Below are positions 17,192 through 25,528 of a stretch of DNA of 64,000 nucleotides, piece by piece. The DNA is from Clostridium magnum DSM 2767 (GTDB taxonomy: Bacteria > Bacillota > Clostridia > Clostridiales > Clostridiaceae), in assembly GCF_001623875.1 (NCBI RefSeq), contig NZ_LWAE01000001.1, positions 1,116,001 through 1,180,000 of the forward strand, read 5' to 3'. Made by a program: the position numbers and the translations under genes. Under the pieces are notes generated by a model that was given only the letters and a program-made list of their open reading frames with translations, was not told where the DNA came from and ran no database searches. Position 1 is the stretch's first letter, and each line of letters opens with the position of its first letter.

Positions 17192-18022
17192 ATGTGTAGG
17201 ATAAATCCAAAAGTAGATTTTGCCTTTAAAAAGCTATTTGGAAGTGAAGATAATAAAGACTTGCTTATCTCCTTTATAAATTCAGTTTTATCAGAAGATG
17301 AACAAATAAAAGATGTAGAATTAAAGAATCCATATAATCTAGCAAATTATAAAAATGGTAAAATGTCAATTTTAGACATAAAGGCAGTAGATGAAAAGGG
17401 AATATGGTATGATATAGAAATGCAGATTGCAGAACAAGGATATTATGATAAAAGAGCTTTTTACTATTGGGCTAAAGTATATTCTGACCAGATAGAAAGT
17501 GGAGAAGATTTCGATCTCTTAAGAAAAACTATAGGAATAAATATTTTGGATTTTAATTATTTAAATGAAGAAGATTTTCATAATGTTTATAGAGTATATA
17601 ACCAGAAAAGCAAAAATACATTTTCAGATATGTTTCAAATGCATTTTATAGAATTAGGAAAGTTTAATAAAGGTTTTAAAGAAATAAAAACAGCCTTGGA
17701 TAGATGGATTGTATTTTTAAATAGAGCTTATGAAATTAATAGAGATAAGATACCATCTGAGTTAGCAGAAGATATAAGTATAAAAAAAGCTATAGAGAAA
17801 CTAGATATTATGTATTTAAACGTAGAGGAAAAAGAGATATATGAAAATGATCTTAAAAGGCTTAGGGTACACAAAGCTGAAATAAAGACTGCAGAGGACA
17901 AAGGAAGAAAAAAAGAAAAAATTCAGATAGCTAAAAATTTATTATATGTCTTAGATGTTGAGACAATAGCTCTAAAGACGGGACTTACTGTAGGTGAAAT
18001 AAATAATCTAAAAAAACACTAG
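17192..18022 (+). CDS. Rpn-type PD-(D/E)XK nuclease / putative transposase
   Basis: 276 residues. The N-terminal INPKVDFAFKKLFGSEDNKDLLISF and the catalytic D62 (SILDIKA) with E76 and Q78 (IEMQ) match the Rpn family of recombination-promoting nucleases, often annotated as PD-(D/E)XK transposases. C-terminal helices carry the KLDIMYLNVEEKEIYENDLK and LKTGLTVGEINNL segments. It looks intact, unlike the remnants at 18023 and 47835. No ends of an element were recognised around it. Confidence 0.85.
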   Translation: MCRINPKVDFAFKKLFGSEDNKDLLISFINSVLSEDEQIKDVELKNPYNLANYKNGKMSILDIKAVDEKGIWYDIEMQIAEQGYYDKRAFYYWAKVYSDQIESGEDFDLLRKTIGINILDFNYLNEEDFHNVYRVYNQKSKNTFSDMFQMHFIELGKFNKGFKEIKTALDRWIVFLNRAYEINRDKIPSELAEDISIKKAIEKLDIMYLNVEEKEIYENDLKRLRVHKAEIKTAEDKGRKKEKIQIAKNLLYVLDVETIALKTGLTVGEINNLKKH

Positions 18023-18192
18023 AGCATAATAAAATACCAGAAGAATTAGCCTTAGATGAAAATATAAAAAAGCTATAGAAAAGCTTGATATTATGTATTT
18101 GGATTAAAGAAGAAAGAGAAATATACGAGAGTGATTTGAAAAAAACTAAGAGATCAAAAAGCAGAATTAAAAACTGCTGAAAGAAACTACTA
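18023..18192 (+). pseudogene. Remnant of a second Rpn-type nuclease C-terminus
   Basis: Translated with frame changes it reads IPEELALDENIKKAIEKLDIMYL, then EEREIYESDLK and DQKAELKTAE, matching residues about 185-235 of the intact neighbour upstream. A stop and at least two shifts break it. It is probably the residue of a tandem duplication. Confidence 0.75.
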
Positions 18193-18224
18193 AATGTATA
18201 GAGATATACTTTAGTAGTTTTTTT
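18184..18224 (+). terminator. Intrinsic terminator after the Rpn genes
   Basis: AAACTACTAAA and TTTAGTAGTTT form an 11-bp perfect stem around a 15-base loop, with seven T at the 3' side. Confidence 0.85.
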
Positions 18225-18367
18225 ATTTATAAAAAATTTGGATAACACAGTTTCAGCTACAAAATTAAAAAAATACAAAAAAACTTTGCCTACTTAGTGC
18301 CTAGGAGTATATATATTAATCAGAAGAAATAGTCAGTAACTGAAAAATAAAATCTTTCATATTACTT

Positions 18368-18982
18368 TTGCGGGGAGGGATTATTATAAATAAAGTTGAT
18401 ATTAATACTTTAATTAAAAGTGCACAAGCTGGTGATAAAAAATCATTAGAGCAAATAATAAAAATGTACAAACCCTTCATCATAAAAAAAGCTTCACAGA
18501 TTTATATAAATGGATACGAAGTAGAGGATTTAATACAAATAGGTGTTATGGCACTAATGAAAGCAGTTAATAAGTACAAAGTAGATAGAAAAGTTGCTTT
18601 TACTACATATGCTGTAACTGTAATTAAAAATGCCTTTAATGAAGAATTGAGGAAGGTTATAAGTAAAAAATGGGATGAAAAGTTTAAATGCAGTTTAAAC
18701 AATGTAAATAGAGATGGATTAGAGCTTATGGAACTATTAGCTTCTGATGAAGATGTAGAAGAGGAGTTTATTTTAAAAGAGAAGATAACCATACTAAAAA
18801 AAGCCTTAAATCAGTTAACGGAAGATGAAAGAGAACTAATTGATTGGTTTTATTTTAAAAACAAGCCCTTGAAGGAATATGGAATAAAAAAAGGTATAAA
18901 TATGAACACATTGGCTAAGAGGAAGGGTAGGGTTTTGGAGAAACTTAAAGGGTATTTTAGAGAACTAAACTTAAACTACTAA
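18368..18982 (+). CDS. Second small sigma-70 family factor, no standard start codon
   Basis: About 198-204 residues, paralogous to the protein at 15618: KKSLEQIIKMYKPFIIKKASQIYINGYEVEDLIQIG, AFTTYAVTVIKNAF and the C-terminal LTEDERELIDWFYFKNKPLKEYGIKKGINMNTLAKRKGR. The ribosome site GGGGAGGG (18372-18379) is followed by ATT ATT ATA AAT AAA with no ATG, GTG or TTG; the only standard start, TTG 18368, overlaps the ribosome site. An ATG-to-ATA change at 18386 would explain this. Confidence 0.75.
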   Translation: MRGGIIINKVDINTLIKSAQAGDKKSLEQIIKMYKPFIIKKASQIYINGYEVEDLIQIGVMALMKAVNKYKVDRKVAFTTYAVTVIKNAFNEELRKVISKKWDEKFKCSLNNVNRDGLELMELLASDEDVEEEFILKEKITILKKALNQLTEDERELIDWFYFKNKPLKEYGIKKGINMNTLAKRKGRVLEKLKGYFRELNLNY

Positions 18983-19005
18983 CTCTACACTCTTAATTCT
19001 TAACT
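18980..19005. repeat. Family A repeat, single arm
   Basis: TAACTCTACACTCTTAATTC followed by TTAACTA equals the right arm of other family-A elements; no left arm is visible. It lies between the sigma factor and the replication gene. Confidence 0.45.
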
Positions 19006-19235
19006 AAAAAAATTGAGGGGTGTTAACATTGGTAAACATATTAATAAAAGAGAATAATCTAATGGTATTTCAGCCGAAGCTTGCAAAACTTCTGGGGCTT
19101 AATGAGACAATAATACTAAATCAAATACATTACTGGCTGGAGAAGAAGAAAAATATTATTGACGGAAGGCCTTGGGTTTATAATACCTATGAAAATTGGC
19201 AGGAGCAGATTTGTTTTCTTTCTGTAAGTACTATA

Positions 19236-20695
19236 ACACCACTTTACAAGTAATTTAAGTTACCAAAAAATACAACGTACCAAATACCTCTTAATTATCA
19301 ATACTAATATTGAGCAAACCAGCACTGATTAGGAGGTATCTAGTACTATGATTAGTATTGACGAAAAATCAACAATTAAAACAATAGAAAATTATTTAAG
19401 TAAATATCGCTCCATCTTCAATAAGCGGAGCTTTCATATATTTATTTTACTTGTTACTGCTATGCTTTCAACTCAAGAAGTTCGTTCTATAAAATTTTTA
19501 TATGACAATTTTATCAAAAAGTATTGGAATAAAGTTCTTAATAGCTTTTATTATTTTTTATCCTATACAAACTTCTCGATAGAGAGCTTAATGTTTGCAA
19601 CAGTAAAAATAGCAATCTCACTTATTCCCGAAGAGCTTAAGTCTACTATAACTATATTCTTAATTATAGATGACACACTTCAAGCTAAATTTGGAGATAA
19701 GTTTGATTGTTACGGTAAGCTTTTTGACCATACAAAGCATGATGGCACCTCTTTCTTAAATGGACATTGCTTTGTATCATTGGTTATAAGCATCCCTATA
19801 CTCTTTTGTGGTAAAATCAAATACCTTACATTGCCAGTTGGATATAAACTCTATGATAAGAGTGAAACCAAACTTGAAATAGCTGGTAAGATGATACAAA
19901 ACATTATGCTGTTACTATTAGATTACCAAGTTATAGTGTTATGCGATAGTTGGTACACTAAAAGACCTTTTCTAAATATGTTCAGAAATTATACCAATCT
20001 TTCTATCATAGGGGCAGTCCGTTCTGATACCAGCATATATGATTTATGTCCAGAACCTACTGGAAAAAGAGGACGCCCAAGAAAGAAAGGTTTAAAACTT
20101 AATATTAGAGATTTTGACTACACTAAAGAGGATGACTACTATATTGCAACTAAAAAGGTTTTAACAAATTTGTTTAATGAACCTGTTATAGTAACAGTAA
20201 CAACTACAGATGTAGATAAATTCTCATCTGTAAGAGTTTATATTTGCTCCATAGAGCCATCAGATATACAAATTTTTAAAAACTATACTGTAGATGAATG
20301 TAAAGCTGATAAAGAAAGACCAACTCTTATTCCATTTTTTGCATATAAATTCAGATGGAATATAGAAGTGTTTTTCTATCAACATAAATTCTTTTGGTCT
20401 TTTGGTAACTACATGGTACGAAATAAAAAGGCAATAGAAAATTATACTAATTTACTGGCTATCGCCTATAGCTTTGTAGTAATATTGCCTTTTATTCATA
20501 AGTCTTTTTCTAAATATAAATTTCAAAGTCCTCAAGAAATTAAAAATGCTATCTCTTACCAAATATCAAAAGAATTAATATTAAGCACTTTCGTGCAAAA
20601 GATACAAAAGAGCAATATTAATCAAGAAGCTTTAGAGGCAATTAATTCCTTAATATATTTAGATGAGGTTAGTTAATTTTCTTGTAAAGTGGTGT
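19236..20695 (+). mobile_element. IS4-type insertion sequence, complete, 1460 bp
   Basis: Perfect 15-bp terminal inverted repeats ACACCACTTTACAAG (19236-19250 and complement at 20681-20695) flanked by the direct repeat ACTATA (19230-19235 and 20696-20701). Removing element plus one repeat restores the host reading frame exactly, so the boundaries are reliable. It carries a single transposase gene. Confidence 0.92.
19348..20676 (+). CDS. IS4-superfamily DDE transposase
   Basis: 442 residues, uninterrupted. The DDE core shows the first Asp in FLIIDDTLQAKFG, the second in VLCDSWYTKRPF, and the IS4 signature Y-x2-R-x3-E-x6-K in YKFRWNIEVFFYQHKFF (about residues 333-348). A GKRGRPRKKG basic patch lies at about 245. 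AGGAGG stands 12 bases before the ATG. The intact gene and perfect ends suggest a recent insertion. Confidence 0.92.
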   Translation: MISIDEKSTIKTIENYLSKYRSIFNKRSFHIFILLVTAMLSTQEVRSIKFLYDNFIKKYWNKVLNSFYYFLSYTNFSIESLMFATVKIAISLIPEELKSTITIFLIIDDTLQAKFGDKFDCYGKLFDHTKHDGTSFLNGHCFVSLVISIPILFCGKIKYLTLPVGYKLYDKSETKLEIAGKMIQNIMLLLLDYQVIVLCDSWYTKRPFLNMFRNYTNLSIIGAVRSDTSIYDLCPEPTGKRGRPRKKGLKLNIRDFDYTKEDDYYIATKKVLTNLFNEPVIVTVTTTDVDKFSSVRVYICSIEPSDIQIFKNYTVDECKADKERPTLIPFFAYKFRWNIEVFFYQHKFFWSFGNYMVRNKKAIENYTNLLAIAYSFVVILPFIHKSFSKYKFQSPQEIKNAISYQISKELILSTFVQKIQKSNINQEALEAINSLIYLDEVS

Positions 20696-21395
20696 ACTAT
20701 AAAAAAGGCTATAAAGAAATTGGAGGGTATGGGTATAGTTATAGCTGGTAATTTTAATAGATCTAAGGTAGATAAAACTAAATGGTATACCATAGATTAT
20801 AAAGCTTTAGAAGAATTATATGAGGCTGAAAATGATAAGGAGAAGGATAGAGAGAGCTGTGAAGATAAAATAGCAACGACCACGGACAAGGTTAACCAAA
20901 GCAGTGATATAAATAATCAATGCACAGACATAAATAACCAAACCACAGACATAAATGAATTGTCCAAAGGAGAAGAAATACCAGAGGAAGAGGTAAATTC
21001 TAACGGACCAATACCAGAAACTACTACAGAAACTAACTCACAGGATAATAATAAAGATGATAGTAAGGCCCAGGGGCAAGAAAGTAATTCTCCTGAGGAT
21101 TTAATTTTATTCCCGGAAGAATCAGTAGATGGATTTAAGAAAATAGTCTGTTTTTACAGCGAAAATATAAGACTTCCTGGTTCCTATGAATTAGAAAAAA
21201 TAAAATATCTCCATGATGAATTTAAAGAACCGAAACTTATTATACTTGCCCTGCAGCAGGCAATAGAAAGAAATGCAAGAAATTTAAGATATGTGGAGAC
21301 AGTATTATACAATTGGCGGGATAATGGTATAAAAACTTTAGAAGAAGCTGAAAAATTTATTGAGAGTTATAAAAAGTATAAGGGGGATGGAGACA

Positions 21396-22298
21396 ATGGA
21401 CAATTTAAAGGAATCCATGGGCAGAATAAATGCTATAATTCAAAAACTTCGAGAACAGACGGCACAAAATGGTCAGGATATAAACCACCAGAGCCAAAGA
21501 GAAGAACAGATACAGATGATTCAGGACTCATCTGAAAAAGATAGGGGAAACTTATGTGTTATTAATAATTCTAAGGATAAAAAAGCTTTGCAAGCAGAGA
21601 AATTAAAGATATCTAATGGTGAATGTCCAATCTGTGAAGGAAGGGGGTTTACCATAAAGAATAGTTCTAAATATCAAGATACAATAGTTTTTTGCAAATG
21701 TAGAGAAATGGATAAAACTCGAGTTTTGTGGAAGAACTCTGGTATTGAAACTGAAAAGAATAGACTTACCTTTGGAAATTATAAGATCTACAACAGAAGC
21801 ACTGAGAAAGCTAAAGAGGCAGCTATAGACTATTTTAGAAACTTCAACAATATAAGGTCTACTAGAAAAAACAGCATAGGTTTTTTGGGACAAGTAGGCT
21901 CAGGAAAAACTCACTTAAGTATTGCCATAGGCTTAAACCTATTAGCTAAAAATATTCCAGTAGTCTATATGTCCTATAGAGATGAAATTCTAAAGCTTAA
22001 ACAGAATATTTTAGATGAAGAGTACTATGCTAGTTGTCTGAGAAGATACAAGCTTGCTGAGGTGCTTATTATTGATGATTTGTTTAAGGGAAAGATTAAT
22101 GAGTCTGATATTAATATAATTTTTGAAATTATAAATTATAGATACATGAATAATCGCCCAATGATTGTGTCCTCTGAATTTACAGCAGAAAAACTTTTAT
22201 ATTTTGATGAAGGGGTAGGCAGTAGGATTATTGAGATGTGTAAGGATTATATGGTGGAGATTGAGGGGAAGGATAATAATTATAGGGTGAATAGTTAG
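21396..22298 (+). CDS. DnaC/DnaI-like helicase loader ATPase
   Basis: 300 residues from ATG 21396, 9 bases after AGGGGG and overlapping the DnaD-like gene by 140 bases. A Cys cluster (CPICEGRGF...CKC, about residues 65-95) precedes an AAA+ ATPase with Walker A GQVGSGKTHL and Walker B VLIIDDLFKG, followed by sensor segment PMIVSSE. Such proteins load the replicative helicase DnaB. Pairing with a DnaD-like initiator is the classic phage/plasmid replication module. Confidence 0.88.
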   Translation: MDNLKESMGRINAIIQKLREQTAQNGQDINHQSQREEQIQMIQDSSEKDRGNLCVINNSKDKKALQAEKLKISNGECPICEGRGFTIKNSSKYQDTIVFCKCREMDKTRVLWKNSGIETEKNRLTFGNYKIYNRSTEKAKEAAIDYFRNFNNIRSTRKNSIGFLGQVGSGKTHLSIAIGLNLLAKNIPVVYMSYRDEILKLKQNILDEEYYASCLRRYKLAEVLIIDDLFKGKINESDINIIFEIINYRYMNNRPMIVSSEFTAEKLLYFDEGVGSRIIEMCKDYMVEIEGKDNNYRVNS

Positions 22299-22333
22299 GG
22301 ATTTTAGGTAAAATTTACATATAACCTAAGGTG

Positions 22334-22360
22334 TAAAGAGGTGTTGTAACCTTCCGATAA
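22334..22360 (+). promoter_or_regulatory. Sigma-D promoter 1 upstream of flagellin 1
   Basis: TAAA, 16 bases, CCGATAA: the full consensus. It is about 580 bases before the flagellin start, so it may make a long leader or a separate RNA. Confidence 0.8.
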
Positions 22361-22386
22361 CATTATTACAATAATGAAATACTAAA

Positions 22387-22469
22387 TTTAGATAGACGAG
22401 TTTTAAGCTAAATTAGGGTTACTGAATTAACAAAACCATATAATTAAATGTTAAAATTGTCTATCTAAA
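22387..22469 (+). other. 11-bp inverted repeat with 61-base loop
   Basis: TTTAGATAGAC (22387-22397) and GTCTATCTAAA (22459-22469) are perfect complements, and an A-rich stretch follows. It lies just downstream of sigma-D promoter 1 and could shape the RNA made from it. Confidence 0.5.
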
Positions 22470-22496
22470 AAAGAAACAAAAAGTCAAAAAAAGTAG

Positions 22497-22523
22497 TAAA
22501 GTTAACAAAAATAGTACCGATAA
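22497..22523 (+). promoter_or_regulatory. Sigma-D promoter 2 upstream of flagellin 1
   Basis: TAAA, 16 bases (starting GTTAACAAAAATAG), CCGATAA. Its spacer is almost identical to that of promoter 3, 92 bases downstream, suggesting a local duplication. Confidence 0.8.
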
Positions 22524-22588
22524 ATATGTTACAAAACAAAAATTAAATAGAAAATTTAAAAAAATTAAACTTAAAATTAAAAAAATGC

Positions 22589-22615
22589 TAAAGTTAACAA
22601 AAATAATTACGATAA
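22589..22615 (+). promoter_or_regulatory. Sigma-D promoter 3 upstream of flagellin 1
   Basis: TAAA, 16 bases (GTTAACAAAAATAATT), ACGATAA. It is the closest of the three, with a leader of about 315 nt. Confidence 0.75.
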
Positions 22616-22643
22616 CTAAGTATAAGACAAAGAAAAATAATCT

Positions 22644-22657
22644 TAAGTGGCCACTTA
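22644..22657. promoter_or_regulatory. 14-bp perfect palindrome in the flagellin leader
   Basis: TAAGTGGCCACTTA, about 20-25 bases after the expected start site of promoter 3. It could be an operator, but no protein can be assigned. Confidence 0.35.
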
Positions 22658-22794
22658 GATTAGTTAGTAAAAATGAAAATCATTAGTTATAGTAAAACCG
22701 CCGATGAAACAGTAAGTTTTATTGTGGAGGTAAGTCGTAAAAAGTATTAGGACAAGTTTTTGAAATTATAATTTATCTCAGTTAGTAAGCGTTA

Positions 22795-22870
22795 AGTTAA
22801 TTGACAATTGATAGCTAAAAGTTGACGGTTTAATAATTGTCAATTGTCCAATGTTAATTGTCTATTGATA
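22795..22870. repeat. Heptad-bounded MITE-like repeat, family A copy 8, short
   Basis: Left TTAATTGACAATTGATAG, right TAATTGTCAATTGTCC with a further TTAATTGTCTATTG. It lies in the flagellin 1 leader between the promoters and the CsrA-site hairpin, so it is part of the mRNA. Confidence 0.5.
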
Positions 22871-22897
22871 AAGTGCTTAACTATAAATAAAAAATAA

Positions 22898-22929
22898 GGG
22901 CAAGGACGCCCGTTAAAATTCAGGGAGGA
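22898..22929 (+). promoter_or_regulatory. Predicted CsrA-binding site pair in flagellin 1 leader
   Basis: GGGC-AAGGAC-GCCC (22898-22911) is a perfect 4-bp hairpin with GGA in its loop; 11 bases later the Shine-Dalgarno GGGAGGA (22923-22929) holds a second GGA. This two-site layout is that of CsrA-repressed flagellin mRNAs; CsrA bound across both would hide the ribosome site. Confidence 0.7.
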
Positions 22930-22936
22930 ATTTATT

Positions 22937-24304
22937 ATGATAATTAATCACAATTTACCAGGTATGAATGCAATAAACAGAATGAATGCTAATTCAGCAA
23001 CTGCAAGTAAGTCAATGCAAAAACTTTCTTCAGGTCTTAGAATTAATAATGCAGCAGATGATGCGGCAGGATTAGCTATATCTGAAAAAATGAGAGGACA
23101 AATAAGAGGTCTTGATCAGGCTTCTGGTAATGCTCAAGATGGTATATCAATGATTCAAACTGCTGAAGGTGCACTAAATGAAACTCACAGCATACTTCAA
23201 AGAATGAGAGAGTTATCAGTTCAGTCAGCTAATGATACTAATAATGATACAGACAGAGGACAGATACAGAAGGAAATGGACCAATTAAAGGGTGAAATAA
23301 CAAGAATATCAAGTGATACAGAATTTAATACTAAGAAGTTGTTAAATGGAGACATGGGTAAAACAGCTCAACAAGGAGCTGGTGCTGCAGTCTATAGTAA
23401 TTTACAAGCTACAGGTTCTGATTTGACAAGTGGTAGTTATTCATTAGATATGGTAGCTGCTGGAACGGATACATTCACAGTTACATCAGGAGCTACAGCT
23501 GTTACAGCAGCTACAATACAAAATGATATTACAGTTCAAGCTGGAGCTCAGATAAAATATGGAGCATATACACTAGATGTTTCTAATTTTAGTGCTGGAA
23601 CATCAGCAGACCTAAAATTAACAGGACCAGATGGAACTGTAACTAACGTTACGGGAGCAGCTCTTAATGCTGCTGTAGATATTGCAGGGGTTCATTTTGA
23701 TTTTGCGACTGAAAATATTACTGGAAATGGTACTGCAAAATTTGATTTAACTTCTAATGGTTTAGAGATTGATTTATCTGGAGATAAAGCTGTTAATAAT
23801 TCAGCAATTGCTGCATATGATGGTAGCACTCTAAATATTGGGGGATTTGAACTTACTGTTCTTACAAACCATGGTGCAAATGGTAATGCGAAAGCTATTA
23901 ATGTTGTTGATAAATCAGTGAAATTCCAAATTGGTGCAAATGAAGATCAAAACACTCAATTAGCAATAAATAATATGAGTGCTACTGCACTAGGGGTCAA
24001 TAATATTGATGTTACTTCTCAAGCAGGTGCTAATTCAGCAATCACAACTATCCAAACAGCAATTGACACAGTATCATCTGAAAGAGCAAAGTTAGGTGCT
24101 TATACTAATAGATTAGAGCATACAATAGCTAACTTAGGAACTTCATCAGAAAACTTAACATCAGCTGAATCAAGAATAAGAGACGTTGATATGGCAAAAG
24201 AAATGTCAACATTCTCAAAGAATAATATTCTTTCTCAGGCTGCTCAGGCTATGCTTGCACAAGCTAACCAACAACCACAACAGGTTCTTCAGTTATTAAG
24301 ATAA
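22937..24304 (+). CDS. Flagellin 1
   Basis: 455 residues. N-terminal MIINHNLPGMNAINRMNAN with the LSSGLRINNAADDAAGLAISEKMRGQIRGL helices, and C-terminal AESRIRDVDMAKEMSTFSKNNIL ... QQPQQVLQLLR are the conserved D0/D1 filament parts. The variable domain, about residues 140-340, is Thr/Ala/Gly/Asn-rich and contains no cysteine. It has three sigma-D promoters, a CsrA-type leader and a terminator after it, so it is a separate, tightly controlled unit. Confidence 0.97.
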   Translation: MIINHNLPGMNAINRMNANSATASKSMQKLSSGLRINNAADDAAGLAISEKMRGQIRGLDQASGNAQDGISMIQTAEGALNETHSILQRMRELSVQSANDTNNDTDRGQIQKEMDQLKGEITRISSDTEFNTKKLLNGDMGKTAQQGAGAAVYSNLQATGSDLTSGSYSLDMVAAGTDTFTVTSGATAVTAATIQNDITVQAGAQIKYGAYTLDVSNFSAGTSADLKLTGPDGTVTNVTGAALNAAVDIAGVHFDFATENITGNGTAKFDLTSNGLEIDLSGDKAVNNSAIAAYDGSTLNIGGFELTVLTNHGANGNAKAINVVDKSVKFQIGANEDQNTQLAINNMSATALGVNNIDVTSQAGANSAITTIQTAIDTVSSERAKLGAYTNRLEHTIANLGTSSENLTSAESRIRDVDMAKEMSTFSKNNILSQAAQAMLAQANQQPQQVLQLLR

Positions 24305-24392
24305 TTTAAGCAGGTAACTAAAATCCTTAATTTTCAGTTAGTCCCGTAGTTAAAAGTGAATATTTTTTAACTTCATTAAAAAAGTAGTATTA

Positions 24393-24423
24393 AAGAGTCA
24401 GGGCGAAAGTTCTGGCTCTTTTC
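24393..24423 (+). terminator. Intrinsic terminator after flagellin 1
   Basis: AAGAGTCAG pairs with CTGGCTCTT (one G-U) around GGCGAAAGTT, then TTTTCC. Confidence 0.75.
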
Positions 24424-24616
24424 CATATGTCAATGCCTATAGCTATTGCTTGCCTAATTCAGTTTTATTCAAAATAGAGTATTAATAAGATATTTTTGCA
24501 ACTCGACAATATTTTACTTAATATTCATAGGATAAAGAGAAAGACTGAACTTTTCAAAATTATCTCAGGGGAAAGAGCTGTTAGTTAATATAAATAAATT
24601 TGGATTGTAGAAAATG

Positions 24617-24652
24617 GAAACTGTAGGACTAAGATTCTGCAGTTTCTTTTTT
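24617..24652 (+). terminator. Intrinsic terminator upstream of the Uma2 locus
   Basis: GAAACTGTAG pairs with CTGCAGTTTC (one G-U) around a 10-base loop and is followed by six T. Between this and the preceding terminator (24424-24616) I see no gene or clear signal. Confidence 0.8.
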
Positions 24653-24653
24653 G

Positions 24654-24682
24654 TGTTTAAAGAAAAGGGGATGTGGTAAAAT
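24654..24682 (+). promoter_or_regulatory. Probable promoter with extended -10
   Basis: TGTTTA, 17 bases, TAAAAT preceded by TGTGG. The same block, TGTTTAA...TGTGGTAAAATATAT, occurs upstream of the MNT/HEPN pair at 54304, which supports it as a vegetative promoter. Confidence 0.5.
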
Positions 24683-24704
24683 ATATGTAATAAGGGGCGC
24701 GAAA

Positions 24705-24791
24705 ATGGTATGGAAAAGGAACGGTGGTAGGGAGTATAGTTATATAATTAAGCTGAGTGAGTTGTTAAAAGAGTTAGAAGGGAGAGAATAA
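24705..24791 (+). CDS. Possible 28-residue peptide gene
   Basis: MVWKRNGGREYSYIIKLSEL continues to LLKELEGRE; an AAGGGG ribosome site precedes the ATG by 8 bases. It ends one base before the Uma2 gene start, as expected for a coupled small gene. No family recognised; it may be a relic. Confidence 0.4.
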   Translation: MVWKRNGGREYSYIIKLSELLKELEGRE

Positions 24792-24792
24792 T

Positions 24793-25371
24793 ATGGGTTT
24801 AGCAGACAATAATCTATATTTTACCTATGAACAATTCTTGGAGTTAGCGGAGAGTATAAGAGCTAATACTGGCTACAGGACAGAATACACTAATGGAGAA
24901 ATTATATAGCTTAGTCCAAGTGCAAAACATAGCATGAGTATTAATAATACAATAGCTATTCTAAGAGGGAAATTACCTAGTAATTGTATGGCAATTAGTG
25001 AGCTGCATGTTAAATTTGCAGATGGTGAATACAGAATACCAGATGTATCTGTATTTTGCGGTAAAGATATAAAAGATAAGTATAATAATGATACACTACA
25101 TTTAGAGATGCCTAAGTTAATTTTTGAAGTATTAAGTGATTCCACTGAAAAACATGATAGAGAATATAAAATGAAACTATATGCTGATGCTGGAATAGAA
25201 GAGTATTTACTGGTAGATTATAAAAATAGAACCATAGAGGAATATTATTTAGATGGCAGTTCCTATAAATTAAAAGGTATTTATAAAAATGAGGACAACT
25301 GTAAATTATTGTTATATTCGCAAGTAACTTTTAAAGCAGAGAATGTTTTTGAACCTTTTATTAATGGATAA
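24793..25371 (+). pseudogene. Uma2-family (PD-(D/E)XK) protein gene with in-frame amber stop
   Basis: The frame reads FTYEQFLELAESI...RTEYTNGEII-stop-LSPSAKHSMSINN, and continues with ADGEYRIPDVSVFCGKDI and LIFEVLSDSTEKHDREYKMKLYADAGIEEYLLVDY. These are Uma2 family motifs (P-D-V and E-V-L-S with the catalytic acidic residues). TAG at 24907-24909 stands where TAT/TAC (Tyr) is expected. Full length would be 192 residues. The second part could be translated from ATG 24934 but would lack the N-terminus. Confidence 0.85.
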
Positions 25372-25528
25372 CATACAAAATTGATTAATAACTAAGGTAG
25401 AGGAGATGATAAGATTACTATGGATAGTCATAAAGTAAACATATTAGATAAGCTAAAATCAAAAGAGGCAATAGATATATTTAAGGAAAATTATAGAGAT
25501 GATATCTGTAAGGAGCGTGGGAATATTT

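Larger units (their letters stand above)
19029..21535 (+). pseudogene. DnaD-like replication initiation gene split by an IS
   Basis: Without the IS and one copy of its target duplication, codons up to 19235 (FLSVSTI) join codons from 20702 (KKAIKKLEGMG) in one frame of about 346 residues. The N-terminal part (ENNLMVFQPKLAKLLGLNETIILNQIHYWL) is a winged-helix replication domain typical of phages and plasmids. The centre is Asn/Thr/Glu-rich. The C-terminal part (LEKIKYLHDEF...YVETVLYNWRDNGIKT) is a DnaD-type domain. Start TTG 19029 follows GAGGGG. A fragment from 20663 could still be expressed from within the IS end. Confidence 0.85.
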
